DNA of 64,000 nt from Haliclona indistincta (Eukaryota > Porifera > Demospongiae > Haplosclerida > Chalinidae). Below, one piece after another: positions 23,644-36,000 of the stretch. The position numbers were made by a program, and so were the translations under genes. The notes below the pieces were generated by a model. It was not told where the DNA came from. It saw nothing but the letters and a program-made list of their open reading frames with translations, and ran no database searches. The stretch covers positions 13,569,469 through 13,633,468 of the forward strand of contig OZ024786.1 of NCBI GenBank assembly GCA_964017065.1, read 5' to 3'. How positions within the stretch are numbered: the stretch's first letter is position 1; each line of letters opens with the position of its first letter.

Positions 23644-25363
23644 GAGACTATTTTACTTGACAAACGGCCTTCGTTGAACCTGGTTGACGCGGGAAAATTA
23701 ATCACTTGTACCCGGCCCAGTGATATCTTCCAATTTCGCTACTGCTGTGTAGTTCGCAGATATTATATTGCCTACGGACTGGGATTGGACACTGGGCATT
23801 TCCGTGTACACTCCGCGTTGCGCCGGAAGAGAATTTTGCCCTTGGATACGGCGTGGTTCTGCATGGTTACAGTATTACTTAATACAAAAACTGCCCGAAT
23901 CAAAGGCGTTTTGCGACGAGATAACGCTTTGTCTGCGTACAGATTATAGCCTAAACCGTATTCGAATCCGCATCGAACAGTAGCTCCGAGGTATTCGGAT
24001 ATTTGTCATGTTGCGTCCAGAGGTACACAAAAAAGGTCACTAACAAGTACGAATTCTGCACTGAAGTATCGCCCTAAGCGCTGAAAAACATACCTACACC
24101 ACAGTGATCTACGTGAATAACAATTATAAAGCAACAGCGCACACTAAAAACAACTTAGTATTTGCAGTAGAGGTACACAAAGTTCACGACTTTCTGCTCG
24201 TTAAATGTATTGCGGCATTTAGGTCAAGCGCAACGCGGAGTGCACGCACCAAAAATGTATTGTCACGTGAGCAAGTGTCCAATCCAAGTCCGTATAGGCA
24301 ATATAATATCTATGGTCATACTAAAAGTAGGAACGGGGAAATGAGAACGGAAACGAGGAAATGAAGAAATGGCGCCATATTTGCACTAGAAACTACTAAA
24401 CCCTTAAACCCAAGACCCTAAAAACCTTCGCCTAACTGCGCAAAGTCGGGACGGTCGTCCTAACTAACTAAGGATCGTCGGGAGGGTCTTCCTAACTAAG
24501 GATCGTCGGGAGGGTCTTCCTAACTAAGGATCGTCGGGAGGGTCTTCCTAACTAAGGATCGTCGGGAGGGTGTCCTAACCCGGGCCTTCGGCCCTTGGTA
24601 AGCCTAAGGAACGTCGGGAGGGTTGTCCTAAACCAGGCCTTCGGCCATAGCTAAAGATCATCGGGAAAGTTTCTCATTTCTCCATTTCCTCGTTTCCGTT
24701 TCTCATTTCCCGTTCCTACTTTTAGTATGACCCATGAATGGCGCCATAGATAATACAGTACAGGGTGGATATAGTATACGGAGGGATATACCGAGATACG
24801 TTGAAACAGTCACTGCAGCGCGCGCCGTACATGATCGAGTAGCAGAATAGGTATAAAGCGGTTTTTACTGTTCTGAGAAGAGACTGGAAGCCGGATAAAG
24901 TAGTAAACGTGATCATCTGTTGGTAACGATTCCAATTATTAAGTTCAGTTATTAAAAAATTTCCCGGCAAATTTATACTTCGCTTTCGCTGCCCCAAAAA
25001 GGAACGCTCCCCAGCTTGGTATACATCGTTCGATAGCTATTTCACTCCTCTTTCTTAGGGAGGGACTTTCGCGTCAATAAGATGTGTTGTAACTTAGCAA
25101 ATTAGTGAAAAGATTCAACTTTGCATAAAAATACTTCCTAAGTAGTTTCGCCCTTAACTGCTACTGTAACAGAACTGCAAAGTGCGTGCGAAGGACGAAG
25201 TAGGTGGATGCGACATATAGTATACGTTATGATATTGGTTCATGCCTGCGAACTACACAGCAGTAGCGAAATTGGAAGATATCACTGGGCCGGGTGCAAG
25301 TGACTAATTTTCCCGCGTCAACCAGGTTCAACGAAGGCCGTTTGTCAAGTAAAATAGTCTCTA
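23644..25363. mobile_element. 1.7-kb segment bounded by ~130-bp inverted repeats
   Basis: The left arm (23644-23765, 'gagactattttacttgacaa' ... 'gtgatatcttccaatttcgc') is the near-exact complement of the right arm at 25233-25363. The interior includes a separate MITE and no long ORF. It may be a decayed DNA transposon. The arms extend no further by eye, so the true ends are uncertain. Confidence 0.6.
24314..24732. mobile_element. 419-bp MITE with ~50-bp terminal inverted repeats
   Basis: Ends GGTCATACTAAAAGTAGGAA and its complement TTCCTACTTTTAGTATGACC. The repeats continue through 'gaacggaaacgaggaaatg' with almost no mismatch. Inside, at about 24470-24590, a 29-bp unit ('ctaactaaggatcgtcggga') is repeated four times, with hairpin-like 'gggccttcggccc' pieces after it. 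No coding capacity. Confidence 0.85.
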
Positions 25364-25369
25364 TCATGG

Positions 25370-26235
25370 TCTCAGAGGTCAGTGTATGATTTTCATCCTT
25401 GAGAAAATCGACAAAATGCCACAAAGTTTTAAATCCTTGCAGTAGTTCCAATGATAATGGCTAATAGTAAAGCATACTGATACCGTTTTTTCTATTAAAA
25501 CGAGTCGGAAAATTTTTAACCAATTCAACTTAGTAGCGAGGCTGTAACTTTGCTCTCCCTAGGCCAATTCCTGCAATTCAAGCACCATTCTGATCGCAGA
25601 AGACAGGGCCGTTTAAAGGAGATCTGGAAAAAGCTTGCATCAGGTTTTTTAATTTTCGTCTGGAATCGTTACTGTAGTGTTGGTACAGAAAGCGCTGTTG
25701 CTGTAAAAAAGTTCTGTTATATTAGAATAAGCCATGACTTGCTGTTTTGTGGCGTTTTTCTTGTACGGCTACTTTGTGTAATTTTTTCACAGAACTGGCT
25801 TATGCAGTGAGAGTTTGCTGGACACCCTATGGTAGCTTAGTGTGTGGTGCACTGGGAGAAAGAACTCTCTTGGCGATACGCTTTGTACAGAGCAGCTGAG
25901 ACGCCACCAAGTAGCAAATTCTTCCTTCTTGTAACGGTTACTTTGTGTAATTTTATCTGCCACAAGGATAACTTCAGGACTCCATAAACAGAACCAGCGA
26001 GTACTACTGTGCTTAGTCCACTGGGAGAAAACGTTTTTGTATGCACAGAATGAACACAAAGTTTAATAATTCGTCTTTCACACACTACACTCGGTATTAG
26101 CTGTACAGTTACAAATGTCTGTTAACACAATTTCTCCACAAATACTTCATTGCCAGCGGTAGAAGTCAGATGCAATAGCTATATACAAGTTACTGAAGCT
26201 GCTTTCACAGATGTCAGCACTTGTCCTGCGACGCC
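25370..26235. other. No gene recognised
   Basis: AT-rich to mixed sequence with only short random frames. Both strands of 25787-26085 have short open frames, but these lack any recognisable domain or splice context. Probably decayed transposon sequence. Confidence 0.5.
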
Positions 26236-26500
26236 GAAGATGACGAAACTCGATTTTCACCGTTTCCAGTAGGCGAGGCTACGTTTCCAGGTTCGTCACT
26301 TTAGCAACAATTTCGAGCAATCTCCTTGCTACTGTAAGATGGGGCAACGCCAGAGAGCAGATCTAAGTGTCTTTTGACGTATAAAATCTATCACCAGGCG
26401 AACTGAATATCAGCGTTTGAACGCTAATACATTGTATGTAGCCGCCATCTTTTTTTTCGCGTTCAACCCTACATAGGGAGGCACTACCGTGCCTCCCTAA
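26236..26500 (-). mobile_element. Inverted partial copy of the composite-element 5' segment
   Basis: The complement runs 'ttagggaggcacggtagtgcctccc', then through 'gttcaaacgctgatattc', 'gatggggcaacgcc' and 'aaaatcgagtttcgtcatctt', matching 11497-11740 and 58448-58690. The hairpin is kept although its loop bases differ (gaggcac instead of gagacac), a compensatory pair of changes. Confidence 0.8.
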
Positions 26501-26504
26501 TAAC

Positions 26505-26760
26505 TATTCATCACACTCACCACTCTCTACAACAGTCTACAGTGCATCATTAACAGTAAAGTGACAAACTTTAGACACGTACCTTCTGGTATTCTTTACC
26601 TGCTTCCTGCTCTTTCATACCTACATCAAGCAGTTATATTTCTTTAGCTGAAGAAAGTTAATCTGGTTTGTCTGAAGTTTCGAATGAAACTGTTTGTTTC
26701 AATTGCTGACGAAATTCTTCTGTTTGAGTTGCTGTTGATGTGGTTCTGTTTCTGTCTAGC
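26505..26760 (-). pseudogene. Remnant of the kinase tail exon
   Basis: Matches 1000-1290 of the live kinase tail: 'accactctctacaacagtct', 'gctctttcatacctacatca', 'tctgaagtttcgaatgaaac' and 'gttgctgttgatgt' appear in the same order and orientation. Many indels, so no open frame. It lies downstream of ROCO copy B in the same orientation, where an intact kinase would stand if the ROCO-kinase pair had been duplicated whole. Confidence 0.7.
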
Positions 26761-27660
26761 TAACACTGTAGTGGAACCCCTCTCCAGAGGACACCCTCAT
26801 GCCTCTATAATGGAATCCCAAATATAACCCACATAGTTATAATGAATAATTTTTTTTGGTCCCAATGGCGTCCACCTTAGAGAGGTTCCACTGTAGTCAT
26901 AAGTATCGACGTATGATGGCACACTCCTCTTGACCAGGAGTTAATGATATTCATTCAGGTTCTTACTGAGTAAACAACTGTATACACAACCACAGGATTC
27001 CACTGTATATATTTGTCTTCTTTTGCATCATTTGCATGGGTGCTACATTATTGTTTCAGGTTTGCCGATATTTTGAATTTCGAATTAGGACTGGTCTTGT
27101 TTGATCTGGGTTTGATTTATACACTAGCCAATTACTTATTATCATAGCTTATAGTGTACTTTCGCCTCAATTCTGCATCGAGTGTTTGCATTATCTCTAC
27201 AGCTCACATTATACTGTTAATGGCATAGTCACTTGAATCTATGAACACTTGTGTTCATGGGATTATGTTTCTAATATCTATACATGTAGGTAGGCACAGC
27301 ATGTTGTAGTGTATCTATGAACAGTGTTATGAATTCCTCATAATGTGGGATGTTGTCATAACGTCCCACATCCCACCTGTCACATAGTACTAGAAATCTA
27401 ATTCCAACTGACCCACTTACATGTGACTAAAAGCTACATGTGCGTACTACTATACTCACTGATCATGACTCTGATGCCAGCCAAGAATTAAAATTGAATT
27501 CATAATGACAACACTAGCAATTTAATTACATTAAGTAATGATATTCATTGATAGAAGAGTCAGTGCAGAGCATCATGAATTTATATTAAACATTACGTAA
27601 TTTGGTGCATGAAATAGCTTAGTCAGCATTCAGCAGCATACAGGCACCTTCTTAAAGAGA
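26760..27660. repeat. Duplicated block: kinase 3' flank and conserved non-coding DNA
   Basis: 26760-27000 matches 60-260; 27050-27470 matches 37940-38320 ('tttcgaattaggactggtct', 'attctgcatcgagtgt', 'cacttgtgttcat'); 27470-27650 matches 11250-11420 and 38320-38500. No coding sequence found. Confidence 0.65.
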
Positions 27661-27673
27661 AAAAGATTACAAG

Positions 27674-27859
27674 ATGCTTTCAAGTATACTAGTAGACTCT
27701 TCCAGTTCGGGAGTTTTGAGTGAGTTTGTTAGGCAGCAGCGATGTGTTCCACGGCTACAGCATTCAGATCTTGCTAAGCAGTTCCTCTCTCTCATTGCTA
27801 GTAGCACTAAGATGCAGCAACTCTACTGTGAACTAAGAGAACTAGTCGACTCATCATGA
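27674..27859 (+). CDS. Small conserved C-terminal ORF (ELRELVDSS), possible last exon
   Basis: Open frame ending HSDLAKQFLSLIASSTKM, then LYCELRELVDSS and stop. I do not recognise a family. A second copy, minus strand at 61846-61975, keeps the same protein over about 40 residues with one clear change near the end (QQLYC to QRLYC) and the same stop. Protein-level conservation in two separated copies argues for a real coding end rather than a chance frame. It lies tail to tail with ROCO copy B, just as the other copy does with ROCO copy C. The true start and upstream exons are not identified; the MLSSILVDSS start may be fortuitous. Confidence 0.45.
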   Translation: MLSSILVDSSSSGVLSEFVRQQRCVPRLQHSDLAKQFLSLIASSTKMQQLYCELRELVDSS

Positions 27860-28187
27860 CATGTATGTGACTGTACGTAATTCAGTGTTATTCTAGATCT
27901 ACGTTCTATTTCAAATTACTCATAAATGATTTAATGATTATAGTGATAAAATAAAATGATCACTTTACTTAACATGTCCTAGCGATTGTCCAAGAGAGAA
28001 TTTCCAAAAGCCGGTCTATAGTGGGAAATTATTCATTCAATTTTCATTGTTAGGCTAGCATGTCATGTGTGATACTCACAGGGTAATCTGGTGTAGTGAA
28101 TTGAAGTGGTCCATAACAATAGCATAGTGAGAAGTGCTCTGTAATAACAAAATTAATGTATTAACCACACTTATAGCTTTATCTTAC

Positions 28188-28460
28188 TTAGCTGCTTGTT
28201 GCACAGTACTTTTCTTCAATAGTCTTAGCTGTACGATTATCATCCATATAATTCATTGCTAACACCACATCTTCCCAAGATGCGTCTTGTTTCCCATCGA
28301 TCTATCATATCAGTCTTCATGTCTGCAACATATTTACGATTTAATTCCACTTGTTCTAGTGCTGCTTGTTTAAGACCAAGTTGCTGTCTAAGTGTTTTCC
28401 AATTATCATTCAAAATTTTTAGCTCATTTGTTAACTTGGCTATATCACACATTTTCAGAG
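28188..28460 (-). pseudogene. Second death-domain remnant downstream of ROCO copy B
   Basis: After an acceptor at 28461, the frame reads LKILNDNWKTLRQQLGLKQA and DMKTDMIDRWE, a death-domain pattern. It then needs a one-base shift near 28285-28300 to continue as ASWEDVVLAMNYMDDNRTAK, ending KYCATSS and stop (28188-28190). Unshifted, it stops after NELYG. The corresponding exon after copy C (60613-60845) shows the same kind of break. It lies beyond the stop codon of the membrane exon, so it is not part of the main product unless that stop is spliced out. Confidence 0.6.
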
Positions 28461-28900
28461 CTATGTGTAAATAGATTAACGAAGCAATAAATTTGATATA
28501 CTTACTCTGGATTAAAAACAAGATGCTGCTTTGTGTGCTAATATTCTTCTTTGTACTTCTTTGACTAAGCAGTTAGTATCTTCACTTGCAATCGTTAACT
28601 GATTTTTCATGGGTTTTCATTACAATCATTTTCAAATGTCTCACGATTCACTTGTAATATCTCTCCGAGATTGACCAATCATAAACAGGTTCAAGAGCTG
28701 CCATTAATGAAGGTATGTGACTTTCATCAAACATTTCACAGAGAGGAGATTGTAGCAGTGCTTTATTCAGTTACTGTTGAGAAGGAATAAAACGGAATCT
28801 GCATTTACCTACAAAAATTATATACCTTCATTCTTGCTATATTTTGTCATCAATTATGCAACTGTTCTGATGCGCCAGTAGTGTGCTGTTCGAATCAATG

Positions 28901-31900
28901 TTACCAAAACAGAACCAACCCCAACATCACTATTAGAATCAACACTACTGGTAGCAGATAACCGATCCTGCAGCATGATGACATTTTGTTCAAGTCATCA
29001 TGTTTAACAGCTTGTTGACTGGTATCCTGTGCTCTTGTTTCACCCATTGCAACTGCAAGTTGGAGACAGACACCACATGAATGAATGAGACAGTACAGTC
29101 ATTCTATTATTGCAACCACTCATGCATAAGAATAACAATATTATCAACTTTATGTAATACCATTCCGGCTGCGAAGAGTAGTTGATGCAGATGGTTCATT
29201 TTCTTGAGTCAAGTTCCCTTCAACTGATGTAAATCAACATAATATTATTATCTTTGAATTTTATTATGATTCGTTGCTACGTACCTGGTGCTACATGAAC
29301 ACCTTGTCCTTCAGAACAATAGTTCACTCTAATATGTTCAGCAACACGATTCTCACCCATCTCACACAATGCTGATACAACATCCTCCCAAGCTGCTTTA
29401 GGTTTTGATTTTATCCATATTGTTAGCATTTTCATCATTCTTGTCTGAATTTCTTGGTAATCTTTTTCTACTTTCTCCAGTGTAGATATTTCAACACCAA
29501 GATATAATCCTAAAGTGCGCCAATCATTAACTTTCTTCAGTTCTTTCATCAGCGTTTCTATATCCCCTTCACACTAAACATTGGCAGAGAGAATATAGTG
29601 TACAATTTATTACATGCACCATTGTCCAAGTGCTTTTATAGACTAAAAGTACGTATGCTAATGTTTTATAGTAATTATTACATAGCTATACCAGTTTTTG
29701 AATAGGAGATTTATCCCGCAATACTGCAACTGATTGTTTGCTTGTTCCCTGCTCATCTTTAACTGCAGCTCTACTGTATTGAACTGTATTGTAGGAGATA
29801 GTGAAAAAACAATCAGGGTTATCGGTTCCCAAGATCGCTACAACATGAAACAGTGACTCCAGTTCTGAGCCAGGTGGTCCAATCCATTGTAACTGAATAT
29901 TGCAGCAAGGAGCGATTACTTTCATAAACAATGCTTTAGATGAGTTTTCTAATTTATCCTCTTCCACTTCATAATCATCAATTGCAGTTTTTTTAATCTA
30001 TGTAAGTATACAAATCAAAATAATTAGTAGACTCATCATGCATGTATGATAAAAATTGGATTCATTACGCATGCACCAAACAGTGAAACATGCTAGCTAT
30101 TAATATTATAGCATGCATCCTTGACTAGTTTGATTTCATCCAATGATACCTTAAGAGGTGATCGTGGAACAATTTTCCAGTTGTCTACTACCAATGGTGG
30201 ATTTCTCGATATGTCAAGAGTGATACAATCTTCTTTAAATTCAATGATCTGGTAGTCATCATCCTCTGTCCACTGCTCATTGCTCATTTGTTTCTTATAC
30301 TGTAAAAATAATTATAATAATTATATGCAGACATGATTAACAATTATTACCTCATTAATTTTAACAAGTAGTTGAGTTAAAACCACAAAGCGAAGGCTCA
30401 CACGGACTAAATCAGTGATTGGCTTGTAGAACTTAAGTGCAACATAGTACATTTCTGTATCAGCTGGACCAGTAGCTCCAATGAAACAGAATCTTTTACG
30501 CATGATAGTTGCATATTGTGTATGGCTGCTGAACACACCATCTTCTTGAACGACTTCATATGGTGGATTTTGGGAGCTTCTGGCAATAATAAATCTAAAA
30601 TTGCTATCATCAGAAATAACTGCACAGTGCTGAATGTTGAGGGACACATCTTTTAAGAACACTTCACTGCACGATATCCAGTAGATTGCACTGATCAGCT
30701 TGCTATTTTCAGGAAGACTGAACTTTCCTCTACTGATCGCCTTAACAGAAATACTAGCAGTCACTCCAGGAGGAAGGGCTCCAGCAGGAATCTCTATGAA
30801 GAATCCATAGCCAGGCCATACCAGCTTTTGTGGTATATTTTCACTCACGACTTCAAACACGATCTCTCCACACACCTCAACACCTCTTAGCTCTAAAAAT
30901 TCGTGTTGATTTATATTTAGAGAGTATACATGTACATTCAATTCTTTCTTACTTGGTGCAATATCTAAGTAGTTTGCTTGTATAGCAATGTGTCTCTTTG
31001 TCATGCATTGTGACATAGCTAATAAAAACAAAATAGTAATAATTATTAGTAACTGCATACTCAACTATTATACAACTACTGTATGTATATGCTTTATGCA
31101 GTACAAAATCATTATATGCATGTGCTATACTTACCCCTCGGTTGTAATTCTTCTATTACTCTTTGTTTAGTCTGTAATTCCTCTTCTAATAATGATATTT
31201 TCTGTCGAGCAGCTTCCAATTCAGTCTGCAGACTGGATATCTCAGCATCTGCCTTCATCTTGTCATTATCATTCAATTCTGAGTCAGACATTGTACCACT
31301 GGTATATGCAGCTATAGTTGAGTGAAATTCAAACATTAAATTTTATTATGGTTATGTGTTTCATAACTACTTACTGTCCGGTTTATCTGTTATCGAATTT
31401 TGTTCTTCTGAATTGGCAGTTGTTTCTATCAACGACATTACACGCATTTAACAAACCACCAATGCATATTGAATACACTGTCTTACCATAATCGTCAGCA
31501 GTAGGTTCTTGATTACAGTTCGTAAGTAAACTAACGTCAACATTTCCAATTTCCTGCAATAGACAAATAAAAATAATAATGTATAATCATTTTCAATTTA
31601 CTCACAATAGGATTTTTGCCTGCATATATACTCATTTCATCAACAATCTTTCTCAGGTGTGCATGACTAGGTTGCTTCAATTGTTTTATTTGACAGATTC
31701 TCTCAACTTCATCAAGGAGTGACTGAGAGACAAGCTCATCAGCTTTACTGCCATCCATCAGCTCACACACAGAAGAGGGACTCAGTTGATAGTATGGCTC
31801 AAATTTTAATGCATCTTTAGTGCGAAAATCACTAAGAATACCTGAGCTGGCAAATATGAAGCGTTTTCTCTGTAACATTGAAATAGCAACATTCTCTATT

Positions 31901-34900
31901 GGAAGAAGGTCACTCTTTAATGGTACAGAAACACTTTCAGACGAAGTGAGATAAAGCCTTGAGGTGAGATACTCAGCTGTCTGTACATCAGGACAGAGTT
32001 GTTGCTTTAGGTCTAGCACAAGTCTGATCACTGCACTGCGATGCTTACAGAACTCTACTTGTCTGCTGTTATTATGTGACATAACCACCATTACACATCG
32101 GTTGTGATCAATGACTTCTACCGCAGTATTGATTTCTTCTAGATTGTCCCAATAAATCCCATTTGTCCATACAGTGCATTTTGTTTGTGAATGATTTGTG
32201 CTATCGCTACTAGCCATAGGAAATGAGTAGGCTAGACGCAAGAGTAGAACATGAAGGAATTCACTAGTGAAGTACTGATCTCCTGTTCTGTTGCAGTATA
32301 GACACCAACCAAAACAAAAGTTTTCGTTTATATAATTATTTGTGATCGGTCGGAAATTATCTAACAATGAAGGAAAAAAAAGTTCTGTGTCTTCTTTAAG
32401 TGAGAATGCGTCAATGTTCTGAAGGATTATCGAGGTGCCAGACAAGTTAACACAATGGCAGAGCCCAAGAGTCTGCAGTAAACCAACAAGCATTTCGATA
32501 TTAAACTGTGGAAAGAGCTGCTTGAGCATGTATGAGCGTATAATTCCAGTGTTGCTCCCCAAATGGCGATGGTCCTTAAATTCTTTAAGAAATAGCACTT
32601 CTTTATTGACTCTCTTTAACAATGATTCTATGTCCACCACTATCCAGCTCTTCTCTAATTGTGGTTGATTTTTAAGAAAAATAATCACTCCTCTTTTACT
32701 GAGTGTTGTAAGGAGCTCAGCAATGAATGCTGTTTCTTTTGGAATGTTCTGAGGTATTGAAACCATAAGATCTTTAAGTGTGCAAACGCGCATAAAAAAC
32801 GCCCGTTCCATTAGAAATGCATACAGCAAGTGACAGTAACAGCTCACTGGAGGTAGTCTAGCAACAATGCATTCATTGCTTTCATTCAACAGGGATACAA
32901 ACTCCTTATTAGCTTCAGATTCAATGTCTTGATAGTCTATAGTAACATATCCCATGTAGTCTTGATGATCTGATCTTTTTCGCATTTCATTTCTGATAAG
33001 AGTTGATTTGCTTTGAATTTGTTCATGACTAAGCTCATGATCATAACTACCAACAATTAATAAGCAGGATTTAATCTTAGTCTTGCTTGTGGCATTGTTG
33101 ATGAAGTTGAGCCAGTAGCGAAGTTGCTGCAATATCTCATCATCTGTGTTGCTGAGATCTATTGCATTGATGAATGTGGCAGGTAACCGCTGCATTACAG
33201 TCTCCACAACAACAGAGTGACAGGAATGATTTTCTGCTTGTCCTGTTAAGTCATATAATACCATATTTCCTACTTCATAGGTGTCTAAAAATGATGTGTC
33301 TATGTCTATACCAGTATCAAAGCTGTGTTTATGTATGCCCAAAACGAGATGATTGATGTCAGTGTTTCCTTGTCCATTAAATGCATTTGCCAGAATGGTC
33401 TTACCTGCACCACTGTTACCAGTAAGAATGGTCTTAACAAAGGTATGAATTGGGTAATTATTGAATGATTCTATCAATGGATCAAGAAAGTGAAAGTTCC
33501 AATCTTCTTTTGCCAGATCTAGAAAAGTACTATTCCATTTATCTCTTGCCATTAAATTAATTCTTTTATCACGTAAGAGCCATTTTACTATGTGGACATG
33601 GCCTCTAGTAGCTGCCAAATGAAGTATTGTTCGACCATTATTATCAATCACATTCGGGTCACAGCCTAGTTCAGTGACTAGATATTGGATGATGTTCATG
33701 TGACCACCTTCAGAAGCATAATGTAGTGGCGTAAATCCCAGTTCACCACGAACATTTAGGACAAAGTTTTGTTCGGTGATAAAATACTGAGCAGTATTCA
33801 AGTGACCATTAAGACAAGCTAAATGTAATGGAAGACTGCCATTGTTGTCTCGAGTTGTAGGGTCACAACCTAAATCAGTGACTAGGTATTGAATAACTTT
33901 CATGTGACCACCTTTAGAAGCAAAATGTAAAGGTGTACCTCCATGTTCACCTCTAATGTTTGGATCAAAGTTTTGTTCAGTAATGAAAAACTGTGTAGTA
34001 TTCAAGTGACCGTTAAGACAACCTAAGTGTAATGGTAGACTGCCATTGTAGTCTTGAGCCATTGGATCGCAACCTAGTTCAGTGATTAAATATTTTATGA
34101 TGTTCATGTGACCACCTTCAGAAGCAAAATGTAAAGGTGTTCCTCCATGTTCACCTCGAATACTTGGGTCAAAGTTATGTTCGATGATGAAATACTGAGC
34201 AATGTTGAAGTGTCCATTAAGACAAGCTAAATGTAATGGAAGACTGCCATTATTGTCTCGAGTTGTAGGGTCACAACCTAATTCAGTGATTAGGTATTGA
34301 ATAACTTTCATTTGACCACCTTCAGAAGCAAAATGCAAAGGTGTACCTCCAAGTTCACCTCGAATACTTGGGTCAAAGTTTTGTTCAATGATGAAATACT
34401 GAGCAATTTTCAAGTTTCCATAAAGACAAGCAATGTGTAATGGAAGATTGCCACAGCTGTTTAGTGCTGTAGAGTCGCAACCTAGTTCAATGATTAACGA
34501 TTGGATGATGCTAATGTGACCACCTTGAGAAGCATAATGCAAAGGAGTGAATCCAAGTTCACCTCGAATATTTGGATCAAAATGTTTTTCAGTGATGAAA
34601 TACTGAGCAACGTTCAAGTGTCCATGAAGACAACCTAAGTGTAATGGAAGACTGCCACTGTAGTCTCGAGTCATTGGATCACAACCTAGTTCAGTGATTA
34701 AATATTTTATGATGTTCATGTGACCACCTTCAGAAGCAAAGTGCAAAGGTGTACCTCCATGTTCACCTCGAATACTTGGGTCAAAGTTTTGTTCAGTGAT
34801 GAAATACTGAGCAACATTCAAGTTTCCATTAAGACAAGCAATGTGTAATGGAAGATTTCCAAAGTTGTTTACAGTTGTACGGTCACAACCTAATTCAGTG

Positions 34901-35832
34901 AACAGGTATTGAATAATTTTCATGTGACCACCTTGAGAAGCGAAATGTAAAGGTGTAGACCCCTTTTTGTTTCGAATACTTGGTTCACATTTTCGTTCAG
35001 TGATGAAATACTGTGTAACATTTAAGTGTCCATTTAGACAAGCCATGTGTAATGGAAGGGTGCCGTGATTGTTTCGAGTTTTTGAATTACAACCTAGTTC
35101 ATTGATTAGGAATCGGATGATGTTCAAATGACCACCTTGAGAAGCGAAATGTAATGGTGTAGATCCATTTCCATTTTGACAATTTGGATCACATTTTCGT
35201 TCAATGATGAAATACTGCATAGCATTAAAGTGTCCATTAAGACAAGCCACATGTAATGGACGACTGCCATAGTTGTCTTGAGTTGTTGGATCACAACCTA
35301 GTTCAGTGATTAGGTATTGGATGATGTCCAAGTGACCACCTTCAGAAGCATAGTGTAGAGGTGTAAATCCATATTGACCTCGACTAGTTGGATCACATTC
35401 ACATGAAGCAATAAAGTACTTGACGATGCTCAGGTGTCCGTTAAGACTAGCAATGTGTAGTGGGAAAGCACTGTAGCCGTCTTGAGTTGCTGGATCACAA
35501 TCTAGTTCATTGATCAAATAGACTATTACCGACATTCTGTTACCACCAGCAGCGTAGTGTAGGGGTACGCAACCAACGCTGTCTCTGCAGTTGTAAGTGG
35601 AGAAACCGTTCTGTAAAGCCTCGACGTAATCTAACCAGCCATGATAAGCAGCCAGCTGAAGTAAGGTCACATTTCTGCTTTCCCTTTCATGCGGGTATAA
35701 CCAGTTAAACTCTGAAGTAAATTTTAACATAGCGAAAGTCTGGAACTGAGCAGGCGGTAATAGCTTTACAGCGTCATCATGGCTGCCTAGCTTGAACGCA
35801 GCCACAATAGCGGCCAGTTTACTCATATCCAT
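28901..35832 (-). CDS. ROCO copy B: ankyrin-Roc-COR-ZU5-UPA-like-death domain protein with C-terminal membrane anchor
   Basis: Exons: 35832-31606, 31553-31487, 31425-31375, 31311-31135, 31018-30953, 30892-30351, 30299-30150, 29997-29692, 29573-29285, 29223-29161 and 29052-28901. Exon 1 gives MDMSKLAAIVAAF, about 20 ankyrin repeats (residues ~55-745) in alternating 66-68-residue pairs, then Roc: P-loop TGNSGAGKTILAN (~805), switch II YDLTGQAEN (~862), and VGSYDHE where NKxD/HxDK is expected (~929). COR follows (CFGWCLYCNRTGDQYF, FLHVLLLRLA). Later exons encode a coiled coil (ISSLQTELEAARQKISLLEE), ZU5 (WPGYGFFIEIPAGALPPGV), a UPA-like region, a death domain (VNDWRTLGLYLGVEISTLEK) and a membrane segment (YLLPVVLILIVMLGLVLFW) just before the stop. 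I see no frame breaks. This is the best functional copy: probably a tail-anchored death-domain signalling protein related to DAPK, PIDD and UNC5 modules. Confidence 0.88.
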
Positions 35833-36000
35833 CGCATCAGGAAGAAATCAAGTTAAAGGAACCGAGCTCTTAGTACTTGCACTCTTAGTACTTGCATACT
35901 GCAATTCGGCACCGTGTAGTTGCACCTTTTACCACCGCGCGGCCGGGAAGTTAACCGTATTACTGAGTTTTGGTTTAAATAAAATTAATATTATTATCCT
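35833..36000 (-). promoter_or_regulatory. Upstream region of ROCO copy B
   Basis: Contains the imperfect repeat 'ctcttagtacttgcactctt' and a GC-rich patch ('ccaccgcgcggccggg') about 95-110 bp upstream of the start codon. It is likely a 5' UTR/promoter by position only. Confidence 0.3.
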
